64,000 nucleotides of DNA from Pollenia angustigena (Eukaryota > Arthropoda > Insecta > Diptera > Polleniidae), in the NCBI GenBank assembly GCA_930367215.1, contig OV884059.1, positions 248,991,803-249,055,802 of the forward strand. The letters run 5' to 3'. How positions within the stretch are numbered: position 1 is the stretch's first letter; every line of letters begins with the position of its first letter. The notes beneath the pieces were generated by a model, which made no database searches, was not told the origin of the DNA, and saw only the letters and a program-made list of their open reading frames with translations. Made by a program: the position numbers and the translations under genes. Positions 56,242 through 64,000 of this stretch are shown piece by piece.

Positions 56242-56579
56242 TTTAGTTTCATAAAATTCTTTCTTAAAAAATAGTCACTTATTTGAATTCCACATTTTTC
56301 AGTTCTTACAAAATAACTTCCATTTAAAAAATATGTGAAATTGTTACAAAAATTCGTTAAATTATGTTTAACATTAATTAATATTAAATTTCCTATATCT
56401 ATCTCTTTTACAACGGTTCCAACAAATTTTCTTCTGGAACAGTTTCTATAATTATCTTTGATTAGGTTTACAATGCAATCATTTGGTTGTAACATTTTTG
56501 GCAAAAAATTTTCTTCATTTACAATAAAAGTTGTATTTTCTATTTTAACAATTCTTGCTTCATTAATGTCAATTTGCAT
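56238..56579 (-). pseudogene. env: Errantivirus-like Env: late ectodomain part
   Basis: 113 codons with a cysteine pattern (NDCIVNLI, YRNCSRRKF, NFCNNFTYF, EKCGIQ) and N-glycosylation motifs, fitting the extracellular part before the membrane segment. The homologous frame continues upstream in pieces to about 56860, where the TIR transposon interrupts env. Stops and shifts break it there. Confidence 0.68.
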
Positions 56580-56869
56580 GGCCCTTTAATTGGGGACAGG
56601 CATAATATAATTAGTTATATACATCTTGTTAAAGAATTCTGGAACCGAAATTACAAATATAATTACATCATTTGACAATGAGCCGATGTTAAATTTTAAG
56701 TGTCTTAATTTGGAACTATCAATATTATACAAATCAATTTCGTCAAACAAGAACAAATCTATTCATTACGTTATATCTTGCCATCAATATGTTTTCCTGT
56801 ATTCTCTCAATCTTATCCCTGATTTGGTTAATTACACTGTCCCTGAAATTGACACTTTTTTTTCGTGCC

Positions 56870-57525
56870 AAGCCGGGCACATGGCATTTTAACATAATTC
56901 GGGGACGCTGAATCCAGTGGTGCCCGTGGTTTTTTCAGATTGGCTCTGGTTTTCGAGATATACCGTTATTTCGAAAATGGAGGAGGTTGCACAACATATG
57001 TATATTCGCGTAACTCAAAAACGGTTTAGTTTATTGAAATTACTAAAAAAATCGAAATTCCGCACAAAATTTCATTTCAGAAAAGTAAAACTCTTTTTCT
57101 AATATGAGTAGTTGTTATTGAAACATAATTTTTTTTTTTTTTGAAAAAAAAATTAATTTTTTTATCAAAATTTCGAAATTTTTGTTTTTTAAAAATTCAT
57201 AAAAAGTTAAAAAATGCAGCTAGGCTTCTAATTTTTTGCTACAAACAAAAGCTACAAAACGAAGCTACAAACAAAACAAGCCATAAATGATTAAAATCTG
57301 TTTGCAACTTTTGATTTTATTCACAAAAGTCGACAAATTTTAATTAATTTAAGAATTTCATAAAACGCAATATTTGTATGGGAGCCCCCTAAGGGATGGT
57401 GATAAAGGGAAAGTATAATTTGAGAAAATATTAAGAACAAAAAACTAATGGAGGTCAGTTATACATTTTATCCCACTAGGAGTGACTCCTAGGCAGTTGT
57501 GGAACCTTTTCTTCAATATATATGA
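56870..57525 (+). repeat. Left terminal inverted repeat
   Basis: Pairs with 61220-61878. The outer ~520 bp match very well; the inner part (TAATGGAGGTCAGTTATAC and on) more loosely. Confidence 0.85.
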
Positions 57526-58178
57526 AGAATATAATTTATATGGAGCATTTCACAGGTTTTTTTTAATTTTTAAATTCTTTATTCAAAATTATGTACATAT
57601 ATATGAAGAATGTCCCAATGCAGAAAATTTATTTTCAATGACATTTTGACGTAAAATTTTTTAAATGCGGTTTTTGTGCCATTTACAATACAAAACAAAA
57701 AAAAACAAATATTCAAATGTATGCTATTCCAAAGAAATATGCATGCATTATTACCACACTTTCACTTTGCGGTAGGAATTTTGGAAAATCCACAGTTACC
57801 GATTAAAAATTCTTAGAATTAAGAAATAAAGTCATAAATGCTTACATCTTTGTATTTTATTGTGCTTACAAAACCACACAAAACGGTATTTTATTGTGCA
57901 GTCGAAACCGCACTAATCGGTCTTGTAAAAAACTTAAATAACATATTATATTGTTATACCTGGAACAGGTAGAAATATTAATCGTTCTGGCTTTGTTTTT
58001 TTTTTTACAAAACATGGTCATGAAGGTCTCGACAGGTACTTTGATTAAAACAATTACATTATAAATAAGAGTTCCTCAACCCCTTCAGTGTCATATGGAA
58101 AGTGCTTGCGAATGTGATTAGTGAAGTTTAAAGCCGTTGACAGTCTTGTATCTAATCAGTTATATTGAAATATCTAAG
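57526..58178 (+). other. Upstream region of the transposon gene
   Basis: AT-rich, no gene. Promoter elements cannot be assigned by eye. Confidence 0.4.
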
Positions 58179-58706
58179 ATGGAGGCGTGTAAAAAGTTTA
58201 ATTACTTTTGTTATGTGTGTGGGAAATATAAAAATATGCCAAGTCGGCGTAAAATCAGTAATGAAACAAGTACCTTGTATGAATCATATTTTTCTTTAAG
58301 TGTTATATATGGTAAGAGTTGGACACCATCAATAGTGTGTACACACTGCATTTACCATTTAAACAAGTGGGGAAAAAATGGAGACGCCATGCCATTTGGT
58401 GTTCCAATGATTTGGAAAGATCCCATAGTTCATGTTGAAGATGAGTGTTATGCGTGCATAAATTATACAGCGGGTATGAACAGAAGAAAAATGACTTATA
58501 TATCTTATACTGCAACAACATATGCTCGATTTCCGCTGCCACATTCTGATGAAATTCCTGTTCCGAATAGCCAAATACCAACAGAACATATTCCCTCAAT
58601 AATTCATTCTGTTGAAGCGGGTGGGCCAGCTACTTCAATGTATGAACCGTCATGCATCACGGTTCCATGCAATGCAATGAAATCACGCAAGATCGTCTGG
58701 ATATAA
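58179..58706 (+). pseudogene. Transposon gene, N-terminal part with cysteine motifs
   Basis: From ATG 58179 (MEACKKFNYFCYVCGKY). Cysteine pairs CYVC, CTHC and CYAC with conserved KSWTPSIVCTHC, MPFGVPMIWKDP and RFPLPHSDEIPVPNS suggest zinc-binding DNA-contact domains. These blocks match from memory a widespread family of uncharacterised repeat proteins in arthropods and other animals. Coding sense leaves this frame at about 58675. It probably supplies the DNA-binding part of the transposase. Confidence 0.65.
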
Positions 58707-59074
58707 TGGTACGGCGTCTAAAATTATCTCAAAGACAGAGTATTCTCTTAACAAAAGAGCTAAAACGAGCTAATATATTAGCACCAGGTGTACAATTATA
58801 CGGGGCTATCAATCGTCATAGACGATTCACGACTTTTTTAAATCAATTGAGAATAATTCTATCGCGTATTGTACTGACATCCGTGGCTTGGTTTTAACAA
58901 TGCAAAATGAATTTAATCCTGGAGATTGGCGCTTATTCATTGAGTCTTCCAAAAGTAGCTTAAAAGCAGTTTTGCTACATGCCACTAATTTAAAAAGTCC
59001 TATTCCGATAGCACTAAGCACAAATACTAAAGAGATATACGCATCAATGAAAAAACAAGTAAGAGTGCTATATT
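58660..59074 (+). pseudogene. Transposon gene, middle part (two frames)
   Basis: Continues in frame 58652-58897 (DIMVRRLKLSQRQSILLTKE) and, after another shift at about 58850-58885, in 58888-59074 (DWRLFIESSKSSLKAVLLHA). RLFIESSK-SLKAVLLH is a conserved block of the same family. At about 59074 the gene is interrupted by a dispersed repeat. Confidence 0.65.
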
Positions 59075-60072
59075 CGGCTGTGCCGAATCTTATATACCCT
59101 TCACCATTGTGGGAGCAGAATACAGAGCAACTAGGCAAAAACTAAATAATTTTTACATATGTATACATACATAATTATAATACTTTAAACTCCATTATAA
59201 ATTAAATTTAAAAAGCGAAAACTGGTAAATATTTTTTTTAAATCGTTTTTAGAACATAAAAAAATAAAAATTAAAAAAAAAATTTTCTTTTAAAAAAACC
59301 AGATTCGAACCAGAGAACTCACAGTTTCTAACTTAAGCCCCTAGACAACTAAACTATGAAGGAACGTTGTTTGAATATCATTAAAATGAAATATGGCCCG
59401 TGATGGTGTGTATTGACAACCTAATTGTGTTTTTTGGCCATAACTTTTTTGTGTCTGAACCGATTTTCCCGAGTATGTTCTATATATGTTCTACTAAAAA
59501 TTTCCAATATTTTGGTATGTAAGTCATATCCATAGGACATATGGCAGCCTTAAAATTTAGGTTTTTATACAATTTTTAATTTTTTTTGTACGGGAGGTAC
59601 CACGCCCACTTCTCCAATCCCGCCCACATTTTGTAGAATGGTGTGTATTGGCAACCTAAATGTGTGTACCTAATTTGGAAACTTTGGCTTTTGCCGTTCC
59701 CCAGTTATACAGCAAAAAGTAATAAAAATACAACAACCACAAGGGATTTTTGGGAAAAATTAGAGGTAGTCGTGGTTTTTTGCTCATATCTCACCCATTT
59801 GTGGACCGATCTGGCTGAATTTCAATAGCAAAATTATAATAAGAATACCTGACAGAAAGATACCCCAACGAAGCTCCCATCATATCTGGGGGCTTCGGAA
59901 AACCCATTTCAACAGACAGACGGACAGACGGACAGCCGGATTTGAACTTCGCTTTTCATAAGGACCCAGAATATATCTACTTTATAGGGTGTAGGATCAA
60001 TATTGTAGAAATTACAAACGGAATGACAAAGTTATATATACCCTTTTACCTTCGGTGAAGGGTATAATAATA
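59075..60072 (+). mobile_element. Dispersed repeat interrupting the transposon gene
   Basis: Begins GAGTGCTATATTCGGCTGTG and ends GGTGAAGGGTATAATAATA. TATACCCTTCACC occurs near the left end and its inverse at the right end. Contains a run of GACAGACGGACAG near 59921-59938 and a tRNA-like segment at 59297-59365. This kind of repeat is common in flies. It lies cleanly between two coding parts of the transposon gene. A fragment of its right end is at 45954-46115. Confidence 0.72.
59297..59365 (-). ncRNA. Degenerate tRNA-like segment
   Basis: On the minus strand an A-box-like TAGTTTAGTTGTCTAGG and a B-box-like GGTTCGAATC are about 40 bases apart, and the T stem partly pairs. Acceptor pairing is poor. 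Probably a SINE head or decayed tRNA. Confidence 0.4.
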
Positions 60073-60433
60073 CAGTTAATTAAATATGAAGACCATAAGG
60101 GGAAAATATGCGCAGATTTAAAAGTGGTAGCTCTTTTAAGAGGCATGCAATTGGGCTATACTAAAAATATGTGCTTCATGTGCTTATGGAATACGCGTTT
60201 CGATGGCGACCAGTACAATACACGGGATTGAGCTTTACGTGAGGAAAGCAGATTGCATAGAAATAATGTTATTGAATTACCACTTGTGCCGATGGAAAAG
60301 ATTTTGCTCCCTCCACTCCACATCAAACTGGGTATTGTAAAAAATTTTATAAAAGCATTGAGCCCAGATGGTGTTGCTTTTACCGAATTGCGCCGAATTT
60401 TTCCACGATTAAGCGGCATGAAAGTAAAAGAAG
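60073..60433 (+). pseudogene. Transposon gene, exon before the intron
   Basis: Reads IKYEDHKGKICADLKVVALL, RGMQLGYTKNMCFMCLWNTR, a TGA at 60229-60231 where the family has tryptophan, then NNVIELPLVPMEKILLPPLH, IKLGIVKNFIKAL and FPRLSGMKVKEG. The last blocks are the best-conserved part of this protein family. The exon ends in phase 1 at a GT (60434). Confidence 0.75.
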
Positions 60434-60499
60434 GTATAAACTGTAACTACTTTATTAAATTAGATTTATATTTCATATCATAATGTTTTTATTTTAAAG
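60434..60499 (+). other. 66-bp spliceosomal intron in the transposon gene
   Basis: GTATAAAC at the 5' end, TTTTATTTTAAAG at the 3' end. Removing it joins KEG to IL-NGPDIR in frame, which matches the protein family (KEGI..GPQIR-like). It is a short insect-type intron. Confidence 0.75.
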
Positions 60500-60882
60500 G
60501 AATTCTTAATGGACCGGACATTCGTCGTCTTATGAAGGACCAGCAATTTGAGGTTGCATTGAATGATATCGAGCTATTGGCCTGGAATTGTGTGAAATCA
60601 GTAATAGAAAATGTATTAGGAAATCATCGGTCTGAAAACTGGCGAATTTTAATCAAAAATATGCTAACCGCGTTTAAAAACTTAAACGTTAGAATGTCAT
60701 TGAAAATACATTTTTTGCATTACCATGCCGAAAAATTTAATGAACAATCACCAGCCGAGTCTGATGAACATGGCGAGAGATTTCACCAAGTAACAGCCAG
60801 GCTCGAACACTGGTATAGCGGCAAACCACTTGGTTCGCTATTAGGGGATATTTGTTGGAATCTGCAGGAGGAAGAAGAATAA
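60500..60882 (+). pseudogene. Transposon gene, last exon
   Basis: About 127 codons to the TAA at 60880-60882. Conserved blocks: MSLKIHFLHYHAEKF, SDEHGERFHQVTARLEHWY and ICWNLQEEE. The acidic/histidine cluster SDEHGERFH is invariant in the family as I remember it and may be part of a catalytic centre, but this is inference. The exon itself is unbroken. Confidence 0.78.
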
Positions 60883-61219
60883 ATTTCTAAATAAAAACTT
60901 CAACTTTAACTAATTAACAACAAAAATAAATGTTTTAAAATTTTTAAGTTTGGTTAATTTAAAAAATAAAAAAATTTCATCTATTATGAAAAAATTAAAA
61001 GTAGACAGACTTTAATCACTTATAGCTTATTTTATTTGGAACTTTGTTTTTTATATGCGTAGAACCCTAGCCTTAAATTTGGCCCCTGCAGCGCCTAGGA
61101 TGCCCGTTGATGGGTCAAATGTATGACCAACCCCACTTTATTTTTCATCTCAATCATTTATTTCTAACATACCCACCCGCTATCTCCATTCCTTAAGGGG
61201 GCTTCTATACAAAATGTTC
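60883..61219 (+). other. Downstream region of the transposon gene
   Basis: No gene. An AATAAA lies shortly after the stop (near 60890 and 60925). The part from about 61090 repeats pieces of the inner TIR (CCTAGGATG, CCATCCCTTAGGGGGCT-like). Confidence 0.45.
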
Positions 61220-61878
61220 AATGCAGACTAGAAATACATTGAAGAGAAAGTCCCATAAATGCCCAGGAGTTGCCCCTAGGATGATAAAATGTATGACTGG
61301 CCTCCATTAGTTTTTTGTTCTTAACATTTTCTCAAATTATACTTTCCCTTTATCACCATCCCTTAGGGGGCTCCCATACAAATATTGCGTTTTATGAAAT
61401 TCTTAAATTAATTAAAATTTGTCGACTTTTGTGAATAAAATCAAAAATTGCAAACAGATTTTAATCATTTTTGGCTTGTTTTGTTTGTAGCTTCGTTTTT
61501 TATAAGTCTGCAAAAAATTAGAAGCCTAGCTGCATTTTTTAATTTTTTATGACTTTTTAAAAAACAAAAATTTCGAAATTTTGATAAAAAAATTAATTTT
61601 TTTTTCAAAAAAAAAAATTATGTTTCAAAAACGACTACTCATATTAGAAAAAGAGTTTTACTTTTCTGAAATGAAATTTTATTGCGGAATTTCGATTTTT
61701 TTTAGTAATTTCAATAAACTAAACCGTTTTTGAGTTACGCGAATATACATATGTTGTGCAACCTCCTCCATTTTCGAAATAACGGTATATCTCGAAAACC
61801 AGAGCCAATCTGAAAAAACCGCGGGCACCACTGGATTCAGCGTCCCCGAATTATGTTAAAACGCCATGTGCCCGGCTT
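61220..61878 (+). repeat. Right terminal inverted repeat
   Basis: Reverse complement of 56870-57525. Confidence 0.85.
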
Positions 61879-62072
61879 GTCTGTTTTTTCAACTAGCATA
61901 GTGTTATCAGCCAATAACTATTATATATTATGACTGGTATATTATCTATAATTTCTTTTGACATACTTGCGTTAAACAAGAGCCTATTTGATTCCAACAG
62001 CAAATGAACATTTTGCATAAATTTTTGTATGTCTGTATTGATCTTTATTTGTTTGTTTAAGTTCCCTATTAA
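61879..62072 (-). pseudogene. env: Errantivirus-like Env remnant after the N-terminal part
   Basis: Short AT-rich piece between the stop of the N-terminal env frame and the transposon. It presumably held the next part of env; no continuous frame is left. Confidence 0.35.
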
Positions 62073-62492
62073 CTATTGCTGGTTCATGTCAATTTTTGCA
62101 AAGTGTGCATCAATCATTTCCTTGTCCTCGTCGTCCATATTTTCGAATAACCATTTTATGTTTCTTCCCCCAAAATTCAGTAAACCTCTTTTGTTTCTAG
62201 TATGAATTGTTATTGTTGATAACAAATGTTTTAGCTCTTTTATTTTATCCTGCAGACCCACTAACATTTCACCTTGTTTTATTAAGAAATTTTTTGAAAC
62301 TTCTATTTTAACCTTTTGAATGGTCGCTCTAATATCTTTCAAATCAAAAACATGTATTATTTCATTATATCTAGGAATCACGGAAATAGGTTCACTTTCT
62401 ATCATCACATATCCTGCTTCCGATTCAATTTTTGTAATTTCCACCGTGCCCACTGCGGTTGATAATATTAAAAGGAACAAAGCCCCGATCAT
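62073..62492 (-). pseudogene. env: Errantivirus-like Env: N-terminal part with cleavage site
   Basis: 139 codons. Residues 1-15 form a signal peptide (GALFLLILSTAVG). Near residue 103 a furin-type RNKR site is followed by GLLNFGG and IKWLFENMD, the conserved start of the membrane-fusion subunit in insect errantiviruses and related F proteins. A stop ends the frame 40 residues later, and the rest of env lies beyond the transposon at 55948-56860. The start is about 80 bp downstream of the pol end, as in elements of the gypsy/ZAM type where env is made from a spliced RNA. Confidence 0.85.
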
Positions 62493-62572
62493 CTAAAAAA
62501 AGGACATATACAAATATTACGTGAGAACAAACTTTACGATTATCTGATTAGTATTTTTTTTTCTCTTTTTTT

Positions 62573-63316
62573 TCATCTAATAACCTTTAAAGGTCGTTTT
62601 ATCTGTGCAATAGCGATGCGTTTCATTCTTATAGGATTATATTTATTATATCTTTTAGCAGTTTTATGTCTTTGGCCCTGTATGTTCTTTACATACATAT
62701 TATCAGAGTTATAGTTCGGTACAGGTTCCCTCGTGAGATTAAGTCTTTGAATAGCTTTTTGCTTTCTAGAGTTAATTTGCAAGGCAATCTTTGAAAAATC
62801 TAAATTCGAACGGTTAATAAAATCCATAGGCTTAATTCCTATGGTAGAATGGATTGAATTAATATAATATCCTATAGCTCTAATGACCAACTCCTCTATA
62901 CTCATATTCTCGTTGCTTCTTTTGATTATTCTAATATGCTCTAAAAGCGTAGAGTGTAACCTCTCAACATCTGAATTTCCTGTGTGTGAATTTGGTGTGG
63001 TAAAGTGGGCATTAATGTTCCTCTCTGAACAAAATAATTTTATATATGTGTTATTAAATTCATTATCTAAAATCAGTGTTTCTGGCTTTCCCAAATAAGA
63101 AATTCTCTCATCCAACTTAGTTTTGATTGTGCACATATTTTTATCGCTGAGCCTATGAGCGGAACCCAATTTAGTAAATCTGTCAATGGTAGTCAGAAAA
63201 TAATTTTTTGTGAACATGAAATATGTCGGCATGCACAATCTGTTTTGGTCTATTGGGTGTCTCAGTAAAATTGAAATATTTTCTGAAGGGTTTTCTATCG
63301 TACTTATTTTCAGCAC
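62573..63316 (-). pseudogene. pol: Errantivirus-like pol: integrase core
   Basis: 247 codons. Catalytic residues in TTIDRFTKL (D), LILDNEFNN (D) and NSDVERLHST (E), the D,D35E set, then a C-terminal basic tail. It overlaps the finger piece in another frame (63183-63316), so an indel splits integrase. Immediate neighbour of env. Confidence 0.88.
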
Positions 63317-63485
63317 ACAACTGACAATTATTTATATATTTATTTATATATTTTACTAAGTTCGGATAAAAATACTTAAACTTTAATTCTTCGAAATTTT
63401 CAACTACCCCTCTATGATTGGTCTCGATATGATTATTTTCAATCACTTGCAACAATCTTTCCACGTTTTCAACGTCTACTGCCAA
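63183..63485 (-). pseudogene. pol: Errantivirus-like pol: integrase zinc finger
   Basis: 100 codons with the HHCC finger (ETNHRGVVENF, then CQLCAENKY) and IVHADIFHVH at the start of the core, where the sense moves to another frame. A shift also separates it from the RNase H piece upstream. Confidence 0.85.
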
Positions 63486-63505
63486 TTTCGTGCATTTTAT
63501 AAATT

Positions 63506-64000
63506 TTAAATTACTATCATTCGAAAAAATTTATTTTGGACAATATTATATTCTGAGTCACCCAATTCAGAATAAATTTCCACTGTACCTTTATTCAATT
63601 CTCTTCTAAAAATGTCATTTAAATAATGATCATTTGGCAAATCATTCCTCTCGATATAAATTATTTTATATTTATTGTACAATATTTCTATTTCTTTCTC
63701 TTTTTGATTTAAGATTCTTATTTGCTTTCTATATTTATTAACAACTGTCTCACTTATGAGAAAATGTTCATTCAAATCTTCATTGGCACTATGAACAGTG
63801 CTCATATTACTGTCTGTTAGCTCAAACAGCGATTTAATATCTAAATTTTCTTCATCTTCCACATTAGGTTTCGGAATTCTGCTTAAGAAGTCGGCAACCT
63901 TATTATCCTTACCCTTTAAATTATCTACATCAAACTCAAATTCTCCCAACATTATTTTCCAACGAATTATTATGGAATTTGGCTCTTTCAAAGAATATAA
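63506..64000 (-). pseudogene. pol: Errantivirus-like pol: RNase H end and linker (partial)
   Basis: Open from the window edge to 63506. Contains the end of RNase H (IRWKIMLGEFEF, then GKDNKVADFLSRI) and the linker before integrase. RT, protease and gag would lie beyond the right edge. A stop and a frame change lie at 63506-63485. Confidence 0.85.

Larger units (their letters stand above)
56870..61878 (+). mobile_element. DNA transposon with ~650-bp terminal inverted repeats, inserted in env
   Basis: Ends AAGCCGGGCACATGGC and its reverse complement at 61878. The inverted repeats extend imperfectly about 650 bp (56870-57525 and 61220-61878). Inside is one plus-strand gene in pieces (58179-60882) with a spliceable intron, itself interrupted by a ~1-kb repeat. 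No target duplication was recognised, so the superfamily is undecided. Confidence 0.8.

Noticed and set aside
56856..61890. Target-site duplication of the TIR transposon
   Set aside because: Bases outside the TIRs (TGCC left, GTCT right) do not match; boundary may be off or flanks decayed.

Overview
This is a gene-poor stretch of insect DNA built almost entirely of transposable elements. No host gene is recognisable. Errantivirus-type env and pol, Gypsy elements, LINEs, a Penelope element, many small inverted-repeat elements and TATACCCTTCACC-type repeats together suggest a dipteran, probably a calyptrate fly; the species is an inference.

Layout. (1) 1-10495: a minus-strand Gypsy element (called D). 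Its 3' LTR runs off the left edge (1-1227), the internal part is 1228-6256 and the 5' LTR is 6257-10495. Both LTRs carry the same LINE insertion; in the 5' LTR it has a 14-bp target duplication. (2) 10496-11812: a minus-strand LINE of R1/LOA/I type. (3) 11813-43954: a plus-strand chain of a second, related Gypsy family with very long LTRs: pol end and 3' UTR of a truncated copy A, LTR1, a 0.33-kb internal remnant (B), LTR2, a 9.2-kb internal region with gag and pol (C), then LTR3. The shared LTR core is about 4.5 kb, starts TGTGACGG and ends ATCA. It contains ten degenerate ~150-bp tandem units. LTR1 and LTR2 also carry a ~3.3-kb segment bounded by an 8-bp repeat of the LTR start. Both Gypsy elements have the -1 slippery heptamer GGGAAAC in frame at the gag-pol overlap. 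(4) 43955-49687: AT-rich DNA with decayed transposon-gene fragments and a 469-bp TTA-flanked foldback element. (5) 49688-55697: two Penelope-like elements head to tail on the minus strand, separated and flanked by a repeat with a hammerhead-ribozyme-like motif. One copy is dead and one has an open 903-codon frame with RT and GIY-YIG endonuclease. (6) 55698-64000: a minus-strand env-bearing Gypsy (errantivirus-like) element running off the right edge. Its env is split by a 5.0-kb transposon with ~650-bp terminal inverted repeats and a broken gene that has a clear 66-bp intron.

Most coding regions are broken by stops, frameshifts or nested insertions. The only long intact frame is the Penelope protein at 52731-55442. 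Several frames given here begin at non-ATG codons, so starts of broken elements are only the edges of the open frame.
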